64,000 nucleotides of DNA, from positions 516,001-580,000 of the forward strand of contig RPFO01000644.1 in NCBI GenBank assembly GCA_009746045.1, written 5' to 3'. Position 1 is the first letter of the stretch; each line of letters starts with the position of its first letter. Below are positions 25,080 to 37,211 of this stretch, piece by piece. Source of the DNA: Mesostigma viride (Eukaryota > Streptophyta > Mesostigmatophyceae > Mesostigmatales > Mesostigmataceae). The translations under genes and the position numbers were made by a program. The notes beneath the pieces were generated by a model, which was given only the letters and a program-made list of their open reading frames with translations, searched no databases and had not been told where the DNA came from.

Positions 25080-25265
25080 TTTGCCTTTGCACCGTGTGCA
25101 GTTCTTGGACGTTTGGAATCATGGCATGGCTAACGTGATGACTGACTACCTAGACCTTTTCAGTGGTTTTCCATTTGCGGGTATTTCCTCATAAATGGTG
25201 GGAGAGCGATCGCAGCAATGGTGCTCACCACTAGACACTCCCGGCCAGTTAGGCTCGAAACACAC
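25080..25265 (-). repeat. SINE-like dispersed repeat, copy 1
   Basis: On the minus strand this matches 60490-60680 over about 185 bp with few differences, for example TCCAAACGTCCAAGAA, GCACACGGTGCAAAGGCA and GCTCTCCCACCATTTA. Its 5' part contains CTAGTGGTGAGCACC, like a tRNA A box. The B-box-like part is damaged here by a short deletion. See the second copy for the tRNA-like reading. Confidence 0.55.
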
Positions 25266-25429
25266 GCCCTGATCAAGCATGCTGTTTCCGGCCCCACCGT
25301 CTAGGTCATCTAGTCGCTCTACACGTAAGCCAGCCATAATTTCAATGCACAAGGATACACATTTCCATCACCATTCATCTTCATCATCCTGAACGACTCG
25401 AACACGCGGACAAGATAACGGCAGGCTCG

Positions 25430-25680
25430 AGCTAGTAACCATGGTCCGGATTCTCCCGATTTCGGGCCTGCGCTGGTTGTCTCCTTGATAACATGCCTCC
25501 GTTGGGAGATCATGTAGCACATATTCCATGATGGATGGGTGGAGTCACTGGAGTGGAGGAAGCCGCGTAATCGAACTAACCTAACTGAAAGCTATCTAGG
25601 CTAGAAAAAGCCTAACGACACTACTCATCAAAACGCCTCCTCCGCTTGGACTACTCAACGGATGACCTGTTATAATTTAT
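25430..25680. repeat. Inverted LINE end fragments
   Basis: CATGGTCCGGATTCT to CTCCTTGATA matches 16308-16360. It is followed by the reverse complement of the LINE 3' terminus: CTCCGTTGGGAG at 25497-25508 and ATCATGTAGCACATATTCC. The remainder, 25520-25680, holds a reverse-complement piece of the ORF2 element 3' UTR (CTAGGCTAGAAAAAGCC, CAAAACGCCTCCTCCGCTT, compare 59970-60040). Confidence 0.6.
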
Positions 25681-25791
25681 TTATTTATATTTATTTATTT
25701 CATGGGATCCACACGGACAGTCGATGTATTTTCGGGGAAATGGGTATATTTTTATTAGCCAATTATGGACCAAAGAGGTGACAGTCGATGT

Positions 25792-26785
<994 letters not shown>

Positions 26786-26823
26786 GTCCCACGCCGCCCA
26801 TGGAAGTAGTTAGGACGGAAGTG

Positions 26824-26838
26824 AACTAAGCTACAGCA
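26824..26838. repeat. Left target-site duplication of the LINE
   Basis: AACTAAGCTACAGCA here is repeated exactly at 50977-50991, immediately after the A-rich end of the LINE. This is a typical TPRT-type duplication and defines the outer borders of the nest. Confidence 0.85.
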
Positions 26839-26940
26839 CATATCCCACGCCGCACATTTGAGTTGAGTTGAGTTGAGTTAGACATGATGTTGCAATGCAG
26901 CTATGGCGGCGTGAGGGCTAGCAGGAGCCAGAGTTGACCA

Positions 26941-27805
26941 TTGGCGACCGGAAGGATACCAGCTGATTCGTCGCAAAAAGGTGCGTCTAACGAACTCTTT
27001 TTTGCCTGGAACAAAGCCGTCACTGAAACGGTGCGGCCAACAGGCGCCCGGCTTGCAAGGTGCAAACCCGGCCCTGTAGCCACACTGTTTTCAGTGACGG
27101 CCTCCCTCCCATGGCTGTTTCATAGCGAGGCTAGGCCAGGATACGAACACCCATTGGCAATGTGGCGCTGGCACGGGCCAGCCCCTTTGGATGGGCCAGT
27201 AGTTACCCCGGGGCCTAGTCTCCTACAAAAAGGAAAACCCTTTAACAGGCGCTGGGACTATGGAATAGTCCGTGCCACACACGGTGATTGGAAATCGCCC
27301 AGACACCTTTTACAACACCAGCCGACATTACATGGACAAGGATGTAATGTGGCTTTAACATCTCAGCTCCCCCTAGATGCAAAGGTAGCCAGCCGCGATG
27401 ACTTACTAACACGTTTTCTCTCCTTGTTTCCGTCCCCTCCTCACCACCAACGCAGGGCCGGTGCTACAACTCCATGGCTACATACACACCCGCTACCACA
27501 GCAGACAAGGTCAGCGGAAAAATCATATGGAGCCCAGCCATGGTTGGAATAAGGTGGCGAGGGAGCAAGCTTTTGAGGTATCAGGCATCCACCCAGGCAA
27601 ATTCATCGAGGTCCCCCGGCGCACCCCTCCTCCAGCGGCCGCCGGTGCCTCCCCGGCAGAGGCCGACGCAGAACCGACACAGGACAACTCCGATGCGCTG
27701 GCCGTCACCACCCCGCACCCCAACCTCCCGTCCGATCTGGGCCTCTCCGACATGGAAGCGTCGGCGACACCGGCTACCGGCAAGCGCCGCGACCGCGACC
27801 CCTGA
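26941..27805 (+). pseudogene. LINE region upstream of ORF2, possible ORF1 remnant
   Basis: Two overlapping frames (26941-27552 and 27461-27805) in different registers lie directly before ORF2. The second ends in a Pro/Ala/Thr-rich, acidic stretch and the basic tail GKRRDRDP, stopping 40 bp before the ORF2 start. No known domain is recognised. The position suggests ORF1, probably 5'-truncated and frameshifted. Confidence 0.4.
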
Positions 27806-27843
27806 AACCAGATAAGACCTCTGCCTTCCCACGACATCATCCT

Positions 27844-30144
27844 ATGAGCCAACTAACGCTAGTCTCGTGGAATGTCAGGGGGCTTAACACATACGGAGTC
27901 CGCACAGTGGGACAGGGCCGCACCATGACTCGCATCCGGGAACTTACAGTAGAATTGGATAGCCTCCTACATCAATATGTTGGTCCCTCTCACGAGATTT
28001 GGCTTGGACTGCAAGAACACAAAATTCAGATAGATGCAGAACGTACCGCCCTCCGGGCGGTCCGAGCACTTGCACCTAGAACACTATGCCAATGGGGATG
28101 GGCTCGGGGTACCCAAGGGGGAACGGCACTCATACAATACCGCAAACCACCTAACCCAACCATGACATACCTGCCATGGACATTACAAGCAGACACAGCC
28201 CCGGCTAGATGGCAGGGCAGATGGACACGACAATCTATAACATGGGCGGGAAGCCAGGGCTACCTCATTACCATCTATGCGCCGACCCTAGATATGCCGG
28301 CTGAACAAAACCTTTTCTACCAGCATATATTTGCAATGGTTTCTGATCTCATCTCCAACGGCCAAGAAATAGTACTTATGGGGGATTTTAACATTGATCT
28401 AAACGAACACCCTGCCCACCGTACAGCCTCCTTTTACCAACACATTCTAGACCTGAATTTGCAGGATGTCATTCGGTCACGGGATCAGGAGCACACTTGG
28501 CTGGCCACTCGTCTGGGCGTTCGCACAACCCGTCGTTTGGATAAAATATATATCACGCCCAAATGGGCCGATTTAGTCTGCCACGCCAGCGTAGAACGCT
28601 CCACAGCCTTCTCAGACCATTACCCATGCATTGTCACGCTAGCCCACCACACCCAGGCCCCACGGGGCCCAGGCATCCCTCGCATCAATAAAATCCTTCT
28701 ACAAGACGATCAGTTTTATTTTGAGATCATGCAACGTTGGAGCAATTGGCGAACTCACAAGGATAGCTACACTGACTGCTGCACGTGGATGCAGGAAGGC
28801 CTAGCCAAAATGCTAGAATATTCACATACCTACTCCCTAAACGTACGTCGCGAGAAAGGACGCGCATACCGAATTCACCAACGCATAGTCAACAAGCTAC
28901 AGCTGAAACCCCACCTAAACCACTACGAACAAGCTCGACTTCAAAGTTCACAAACTGAACTCGACAAACTCCGTTTTGAAAGACACGCCCTAGCTTTAGA
29001 CTCTGAAAATCTGTGGTGGCATCAGGTAGGCGAACGCATGACAAAAGATTTTTTCGCACTTATTCCACCACTAAAATCCAACTCAATCATTTCAGAAATC
29101 CAGGATGAACAAGGCACACACACGGCCACAACCCCCATCCTAGAAAGTGGACATCGTTTCTACACCTCGCTGTTCCAAAATGAACCCAACCCCGAAGCCG
29201 ACGCGGCCATAGCAAAAATTTTACAAGCTATCCCACGCCGCCTCACACTTGCGCAACAACACCAACTAGACCAAACCCCCTCCATGGAGGAGGCTACTAA
29301 TGCCATGCAAAACATCCGGACCGGTAGTGCCCCAGGGGTGGATGGGCTTCCCATCGAGTTTTGGAAAACTTTTTGGTCCCTTTTACACGTAGATTTCTAT
29401 CAATGCATACTAGAAATCTGGCAACATGGACAAATTACGGGTCAATGGGCCGAAACAGCCCTCATTTTATTGTTCAAAAAGGGTGACAAAACACAGTGGA
29501 AAAATTACCGGCCAATACGGCTCCTTACGGTTGCGTACAAAATCATTAGCAAGATAATTCAGCAAAGGCTCTACTCTGTTCTCGACTGCCTTATAGGCCC
29601 GGAGCAAGTAGGCTTCCGTGCTAACCTCCATATCAACGATAGCATCACCCTCATAATGGACATAGTAGAGAAGGCATGGCGCGACGACATTGCCGGCTTT
29701 ATCCTCTTCTGGGACTTTGAAAAAGCGTTTGACCGCATGTGCTGGGCATACCTCCGACACATATTGATCGGCTTAGGGTTTGGCCCACGCATCCTAACGG
29801 TCATCATGGGAATGATCAAATCGCTAACCTGGTACATCCTTATCAACGGTCACAAATCTGCACTTGGCCACAGCTCAAGATCCCTCCCCCAAGGAGATTG
29901 TATGTCCCCCATCTTGTTCCTACTGGCACACGCAGGATTGTTTTGGCTCCACCAGCACGACCCTCGTCTGCAGGGCTTCCCGCTTGCAGGCAGTGCCAAA
30001 GGTATTGTACAGATAGCCTATGTGGATGACACCACCAATGTTTGCATCTCTCTACAGGAAGTGAATGCTGTCTTGGAAAATATCAACACGTACTCTGTGG
30101 CCTCACAACAACGTTGTAATGTGCAAAAGTCCACGGGACTGCAC
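27844..30144 (+). pseudogene. LINE ORF2 part 1: endonuclease and reverse transcriptase
   Basis: Opens MSQLTLVSWNVRGLN. The apurinic-type endonuclease signatures follow in order: SWNVRGLN, LQEHK, IYAPT, LMGDFNIDL, RRLDKIYIT and SDHYP (residues about 7-262). The reverse transcriptase shows SAPGVDGLPIEFW, KNYRPIRLLTVAYK, GFRANLHINDS, FWDFEKAFDRM, SLPQGDCMSP and the catalytic YVDD at about 30020. All key residues are present up to the break, where the Ty3 element enters after NVQKSTGLHC. The enzyme nicks target DNA and copies its own RNA there. Intact apart from the insertion. Confidence 0.95.
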
Positions 30145-30825
30145 TGTTACGTCGCGTAACAATTCGTTGTAGTTACGGACGTAAATTAGGTCCTTGGCCT
30201 CGGTTGTTCCTAGGTTACGTGCAGTTCTAGTTTGGACATGATTGTCCCCGTAACAGTACTTACTGTGGTATATTGGGTGCCTTTGGGCGCCGCGCCGCGT
30301 ACTATATATTAGTGGTCCTTATCCTTTTGTAGAATGTAGTGGACCGGCGTGCATCTACAGGTGCACCTGCCTGTGTTTCTGTGGTTCTGCAGGCGAGGGC
30401 CAGGTCGGCCCGAGCCTGTTGGACCGTTGGTGACCATTTATGCACGTTCCACTCCTTGTGTGGTCACTCGGCGTGTGTTAAATGAATTAACACATATAGG
30501 CTTGGGTCACGGCAGTTTAGTTGTGTTTCCTTCCTCTTTTCCTGGAGTAAACGGGTTTGATTAACCCCTAAATGGTCTTGCTGCCGATTTTCCGCCAACA
30601 CATCAATCCAAAAACGCGTTTTTGTTCCCTGGTAATTATTTCAAGATAGGCTAATAGTCAGTTTGGCCTCAAATTTGGCACCAAGGTACCTAATCAGATA
30701 TCTTATGATGCCATGTGGTCAAAAAAATTTTTGGGAGTCGGCACCATGGTAACATGGTGACATTTGCTAGCAAAAAATACCATATTTTCAGCACTTTCTG
30801 GCATGTATGCATATATAATGACATC

Positions 30826-31312
30826 AAATGAACTCAGTTGGGCCTGGAACTTTGCACATGTTCTAAACACATCCCATGCAGCATGCCCACAAAGTTTCAG
30901 GCTGGTTGGATGACAAATTGGTGACAAATGCTAGCATAAATACCCAAAAAATGCAGTTTTTCATGGTTTTTTAAGGGTTTTATCACACATATGCATACAT
31001 AATGACACCAAATGAACTCAGTTGGGCCTGGAACTTTGCACATGTTCTAAACACATCCCATGCAGCATGCCCACAAAGTTTCAGGCTGGTTGGATGACAA
31101 ATTGGTGACAAATGCTAGCATAAATACCCAAAAAATGCAGTTTTTCAGTGTTTTCCAAGTATTTCATCATAGGTTTGCACATATATAAGACCCAAGTGGA
31201 CTCAGTTGGAGCTAGAACTTGGCACATGTTCGAAACACATCCCATGCAGCCTGCCCACAAAGCTTCAGGCTGGTTGGATGACAAATTGGTGACAGATGCT
31301 AGCATAAATACC
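30826..31312. repeat. ~185-bp tandem repeat, three units
   Basis: CACATCCCATGCAGC and TTTCAGGCTGGTTGGATGAC recur at 185-bp intervals. The first two units are nearly identical and the third is more diverged. They lie in the left part of TTAA element 1. Confidence 0.9.
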
Positions 31313-31883
31313 ACAGAAAAAGCATCTTTCTATTGTTCTTACAAGGGTTTCATGGCAATCATTCCACCTTGGTGTACAGAAGGTTCCAAACAACACATCA
31401 TTACATTATGCATCATATTTACAATGCAGGAAGGCATACTTGGGGGCACATGCCTATAGTACAATGCATTAATAACACACCTCTAGCCAGCTAGCTAGCT
31501 ATATAGTGGCGAATGCCACACCCGGGGGCACGTTCTCACGGCCCTGCTGCATCCTTTTCCTTTTCTTCTTCTCTGCATCTGACAGGGGCCTGCCCCCATC
31601 TTCTCATCCACCAGCCTGGTGAGCACCCTGACGTTGGTGACTTGCGTCCGCTACCCTACCCCCATGGCACGCTTGGCCTTACGCTTGGTGAAGGTGGAGG
31701 GGTGGGTGCGACAGTTGGTCTGGGTTTTCATCACCCCCTTCCTCCAGTGCATGCGTGTGCTCCAACGCCTAAGCAGAGAAGCACACACACACACACACAC
31801 ACATACACACACACACGTCGATCCCTTACCCACCCACCCACACACACATACACATGTATCCACCCACCCATGCATACACGTAG

Positions 31884-32122
<239 letters not shown>

Positions 32123-32131
32123 GTCATACAT

Positions 32132-33380
32132 ACCCTCCCTCCCTCCCTCCCTCCCTCCCTCCCTCCCTCCCTCCCTCCCTCCCTCCTCCCTCCCTCCCTC
32201 CCTCCCTCCTCCCTCCCTCCTCCCTCCCTCCCTCCCTCCCTCCCTCCCTCCCTCCCTCCCTCCCTCCCTCCCTCCCTCCCTCCCTCCCTCCCTCCTCCCT
32301 CCCTCCCTCCCTCCCTCCTCCCTCCCTCCCTCCCTCCCTCCCTCCCTCCCTCCCTCCCTCCCTCTCCCTCCCTCCCTCCCTCCCTCCCTCCCTCCCTCCC
32401 TCCTCCCTCCCTCCCTCCCTCCCTCCCTCCCTCCCTCCCTCCCTCCCTCCCTCCTCCCTCCCTCCCTCCTCCCTCCCTCCCTCCCTCCCTCCTCCCTCCC
32501 TCCCTCCCTCCCTCCCTCCTCCCTCCCTCCCTCCCTCCCTCCCTCCCTCCCTCCCTCCCTCCTCCCTCCCTCCCTCCCTCCCCCTCCCTCCCTCCCTCCC
32601 TCCCTCCCTCCCTCCCTCCCTCCCTCCTCCCTCCCTCCCTCCTCCCTCCCTCCTCCCTCCCTCCCTCCTCCCTCCCTCCCTCCTCCCTCCCTCCTCCCTC
32701 CCTCCCTCCCTCCCTCCTCCTCCCTCCCTCCCTCCCTCCCTCCCTCCCTCCTCCCTCCCTCCCTCCCTCCCTCCCTCCCTCCCTCCCTCCCTCCCTCCCT
32801 CCTCCCTCCCTCCCTCCCTCCCTCCCTCCCTCCCTCCCTCCCTCCTCCCTCCCTCCCTCCCTCCCTCCCTCCTCCCTCCTCCCTCCTCCCTCCCTCCTCC
32901 CTCCCTCCCTCCCTCCCTCCCTCCTCCCTCCCTCCCTCCCTCCCTCCCTCCCTCCCTCCCTCCCTCCCTCCCTCCTCCCTCCCTCCTCCCCCTCCCTCCC
33001 TCCCTCCCTCCCTCCCTCCCTCCCTCCCTCCCTCCCTCCCTCCCTCCCTCCCTCCCTCCTCCCTCCCTCCCTCCCTCCCTCCCTCCCTCCCTCCCTCCCT
33101 CCCTCCCTCCCTCCTCCCTCCCTCCCTCCCTCCCTCCCTCCCTCCCTCCTCCCTCCCTCCCTCCCTCCCTCCCTCCCTCCCTCCCTCCCTCCCTCCCTCC
33201 CTCCCTCCCTCCCTCCCTCCTCCCTCCCTCCCTCCCTCCCTCCTCCCTCCCTCCCTCCCTCCCTCCCTCCCTCCCTCCCTCCCTCCCTCCCTCCCTCCCT
33301 CCCTCCCTCCCTCCCTCCCTCCCTCCCTCCCTCCCTCCCTCCCTCCCTCCCTCCCTCCCTCCCTCCCTCCCCCCTCCCTC
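32132..33380. repeat. (CCCT)n/(CCT)n array, 1.25 kb
   Basis: Pure polypyrimidine on the plus strand, made of CCCT units sprinkled with CCT and rare CCCCT or CTCC interruptions. The purine/pyrimidine asymmetry makes it a candidate for triplex or G-rich structures. Long open frames (Pro-Ser-Leu, Glu-Gly) are artefacts. It lies within TTAA element 1. Confidence 0.99.
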
Positions 33381-36059
33381 ATTCATACACCCGTTCATTC
33401 ATGCATGCAGCCGCTCATCATTAACACGCCTCCGTTGGGAAACTCACGGGGTATGAACTATGAAACGGGCGGTAAGAAAGGAAGAAGGAGCCGCCTCCCC
33501 AACATGCCGCCCGGCAAAGGCAGCGATGGGCCGTCCAGGAGGGAAACACTGCGCTTTGCCTTGTACGCCGGGGTGCGCAGGCGACGTGCGGGCACTGTCG
33601 CGTGTAAATTTGCCTGCCCGCCCCAGTCCTTCTCGGAACGCCTCCCCAGAGCATGCCGTCATGGTAAGAGCTCTTTTCGCCCGTCGCCGGAAGCTTAAAC
33701 CACAAGAATACGCCGGTTAATGACCAGAAAATGGGGGTTGTCGACGTTATAAACCAGTAGCTGTGGTTTTTCCCGCACCCCGAGCACACTCCGGACGGGG
33801 CCAGCAAGCCCCGCCCGCAGGATAAACACCGGGCGATGTTGCTGCGCCCAAGCGAAGTCATATAGCTGCAAGAAAAGACGAAAAAGCGATTAAAAGCACG
33901 ACATGCAGTGTTGCCCCTGTCAGCGCTCCTATAATTCTCACTTTTTCGCGGAAGGGGCGTAAAAATCGGAAACGCAAAATTAAGGGAAATCCTACGCTGG
34001 GTTTCTTTGAAATGATGTAAGGAACTGGTGGAACGTGTTCGTTTCCACCGTCAAGTAGTTTGGGCAACGAGACCTTACCTTAAAGATGCACGGGTCTGGT
34101 CGGACGGCGAGCAAAAACTGCGCCAACTGCGTGCTTGTCCTCGTTCACACCCAATACAGCAGCGTTTCGCGAGTTTTTTTGTGAATATTATTTTTCCCTA
34201 TGACAATGCCGTTCGAACAAGCGAAATCCGGTACACAATGGCTTCGTATTCCGTGAGCAATAAATTTTCAGCTACCATAGCCTTGCACACCGAATTTCAG
34301 TCAACATTGCACGCGCGCACCGAATTTCGTCAACTTTCGCGCGGGAATTACCGGGGAACGGCCCGGCGCTGCGCCGGATTGATGTGAAAAAGTGACTTAC
34401 AGCCGATTTGTCGGCACCTACTCGGGGGACCAGTTTGCGACTATTGGGAATTAGGAAACGTTTAGCTGAGAAGAATGAAAGTTTATAAGTTTCTCCAGAA
34501 CATGATACTAGGGTTTGCTATATTTTGACCAAGTTTAACAGGTGTTCCAGACCGTCAAAGTACAAGGGGTCAGGGTACTTTTTCACGTACAACGTGCATT
34601 CCGGAAAACGACGACCTGGCCATGGCGGCTTGCGCCCACGCATGGCATTTACGTTTTCGTTCGAATTTTCTGGCCAAACTTAGGATATTGATTTTATACG
34701 TCCTAAAGATCATACAGGCCAATTTTTGGTTCGCGGGAATGCCATTTGATAGGTGTCGGCAGCGTTCTTGCTGGAATAAACTGCGATCAGGCAGGACGAT
34801 AGAAACGTTGACAGCAATACCTTTCCGGCGTATTTTAAAGGATATATCGGTTTCTTTGTACTTTTTATGATACATATTAGTCGTAAACGTGCAAGGGTGG
34901 CCAGAAATCGCCGAATCCAGCGACCATGCTGCACAACTTTGGTGTGCCGAAATGCGCCATTTTGCGGCCACCGCCTGGGCCAAGGTAACGCCATCCATGC
35001 CTGGTAAAGCTTAAGCATCGTTTTCCTATCGATGTTTGACGTTTATATATACGTTCTAGCTTGTGTAGCACATTCTTTTTGCATTATTCATGCTCTTTCT
35101 TGACCCTGGCCTGGCCCCTTTCTAAAACACCCTTCTTAGATGCTTCCCTCAGTCAGTTGACCTGCCACAGGGTGATGGTGATAAGTTTTAGAGGCTGTAT
35201 GGGTTTGAATACCTCCATATATGTTTGTTATACATTTCCCACACACATATTGCATGAGTGTGAGGCAGTTGGCTGGTCTCTGTGGCATCATCAAGCATGT
35301 AACCGGTGAGTAGAAGCTTCCCATTGTCAGCATGTGCCACCAGGTGTGCTGGCCATCACCTGGAAAGCTATAGCAGCTTAGGCCTAGTTTATCCTTGCTA
35401 GGGCAGGCTGAAATAGGCTTAAAATCACTAGTTTGTTGGTGGCTGCCTCCTAGAATGCATGCCTTGCGTAGGGTATCCGTACCACGTAACCTACGTGCAT
35501 GGACAAGGTGGCACCTGCACATAGGTGCCATGTAAGGGCAGTGTGATGATGCAGTTATGTTTCCCCATCATTGTGGAAGGGAAATGTATTGTTTGGCATG
35601 GTTGGGGGCCATATTAGTAGGTATTAGTAGGTAGTATGCCCACTCCTACCCCCTTGGTTGCTTTTTACCAACGGTACCCCTATGGGCTGTACTGGGTGTA
35701 ACTGCTGGTATACCCACCCAAATGATGACCCCAATGGCTCAAACTGTTCAGCAACTAATTGTTTATCATCCCTGAAGTGGTAGGTGCCTAGCTCTTACAA
35801 CATAATTCAAAATGCACATTCTACCAAAAATGAAAACGCTCGTCTTGACCCCCCTGACTTTGACGGCAGTTATACATGGCCTACGATGAATATATGTGAG
35901 GTTGTGATATATCATGGCTTAGGGCAACTCATGGACATGCTTGCCCCCCAAGGACAGCCATTGGATATTGCTAGGTTGTACAGGGGCTGGTTTACAAAAT
36001 AGGTGAGTTACTGCCGATTTATCGGCAGCATTTCCGCCCATTTAGGGGTTAAATGGCCT

Positions 36060-36359
36060 ATGGCATATTACAGTAGTACATATGTAAATGCATTGAGATC
36101 TGGTTCGTCTCGGTCGTCTTTCGCTAGGGGTGTAAATAGAAGCGGCCTCACTAGTTTAGGTAGTATCAGGACCGGTAGAGGTAGAGGTGGCGGCCGAGGC
36201 TTGCGGCGTAACAATGGTATCGGAGGTAGTTTAGATAGAGAGCGAGACGACGATCCTTTGCAACATACGTCATTGAATCAACCCTTCCGCGGCTGGGAAA
36301 ATGAAGACGACACCTACTTGACAGGTAATGGGCGGGTCGCCTGCGAGCTGGGGGGGTAG
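36060..36359 (+). CDS. Possible leader ORF starting in the 5' LTR
   Basis: An ATG inside the LTR opens 99 codons that run through the LTR end and the PBS. The product starts MAYYSSTYVNALRSG, has an RGRGGGRG patch and then an acidic stretch. The LTR part is also present in the 3' LTR, where it fuses by chance to LINE sequence. It may be only an open leader: ACAGGTAATG at about 36321 resembles a splice donor. Function unknown. Confidence 0.3.
   Translation: MAYYSSTYVNALRSGSSRSSFARGVNRSGLTSLGSIRTGRGRGGGRGLRRNNGIGGSLDRERDDDPLQHTSLNQPFRGWENEDDTYLTGNGRVACELGG
36215..36226 (+). other. Primer binding site (initiator Met tRNA type)
   Basis: TGGTATCGGAGG begins one base after the LTR end. It closely matches the TGGTATCAGAGC motif of plant retrotransposons primed by initiator methionine tRNA. 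Confidence 0.8.
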
Positions 36360-36727
36360 TGCTGCCTGATTCAGGACACGCCCTGCCTAGAAGATAGACC
36401 TGCTCGAAGCGGAAAATCCTTTTCTAGATAGTTCCTTTTCCTCGTCTTGTTTTCCTTAGAAAAGTGGTTCACTGTCGTAGATAGGTGATGTTTTCGGTTC
36501 GGTGTTAGTGAGACGATTAGCGTCTGGGTAGGTTCCACCTTTTCCTTCGTGCTGCTGTACATTAGACGGCCGCACTCGCAGAAAGTCACTGGGTCGCTGA
36601 CTTTAGGACTACGAGCGCTGGACCATTGCCGCCCTCGTCATTTCGGTGATCCAGATAACCCAGCTAAGTCGACTCCTACCCCTTCCACTCCTATCGTGAC
36701 TACTCAAGAACAACAAGGTGCGTTACC

Positions 36728-37120
36728 ATGAGCCAACGGCGATCTTTTACTGCTCCTTCCCATTCTTCTAGCGATAATAGTCTAGCTAAATATTACGTAG
36801 TGATTACGCCTCAATGGTCCTCCATTTTCCTTTCTTGGTCCGACGCTAGGAAGATCGTTCAGAATCGTGTATACAACGTAATTAGGTACAAGAAATTTAT
36901 GTCCTTCGAAGAAGCTCAGCAGTTCCTTATAGATCATAGCCAAACAGATTTAGGCCTTCATGTACGCCCTATTCCTCATGGTCGTCCTCCTGTAGAAGCT
37001 CTAGTCTTTGCTACCCCTCCTTCTTCTCCCCCTAAACGGGCTGCATCTGCATCTGCTTCAGATACTCCTCTCACTTTGGAGTTTGGTTCCCTATCCATTA
37101 CTGTTGTTAAAAAGGATTGA
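36728..37120 (+). CDS. Small ORF with RNase H1-type hybrid-binding domain
   Basis: Encodes 130 residues starting MSQRRSFTAPSHSSSDN. Residues about 20-70 (KYYVVITPQWSSIFLSW, then ARKIVQNRVYN, then YKKFMSFEEAQQFL) fit the N-terminal RNA/DNA-hybrid-binding domain of eukaryotic RNase H1. Its hallmarks are the YY-V start, the W in the middle, YKKF and EEA-FL. No catalytic RNase H follows. The rest is Pro/Ser/Ala-rich with a short conserved-looking end (LEFGSLSITVVKK). It lies 91 bp before gag in the same transcript direction. It may bind the RNA/DNA intermediates of reverse transcription. Domain call by eye. Confidence 0.65.
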   Translation: MSQRRSFTAPSHSSSDNSLAKYYVVITPQWSSIFLSWSDARKIVQNRVYNVIRYKKFMSFEEAQQFLIDHSQTDLGLHVRPIPHGRPPVEALVFATPPSSPPKRAASASASDTPLTLEFGSLSITVVKKD

Positions 37121-37211
37121 TTTTAATTTTGTTCCTGCTGCATACCTTCAAGGTTTTTCCTTTTTCCTTTGTTGCTTTCTTCTAGATTCCTATTCCTTTA
37201 CGTAATTAAAG

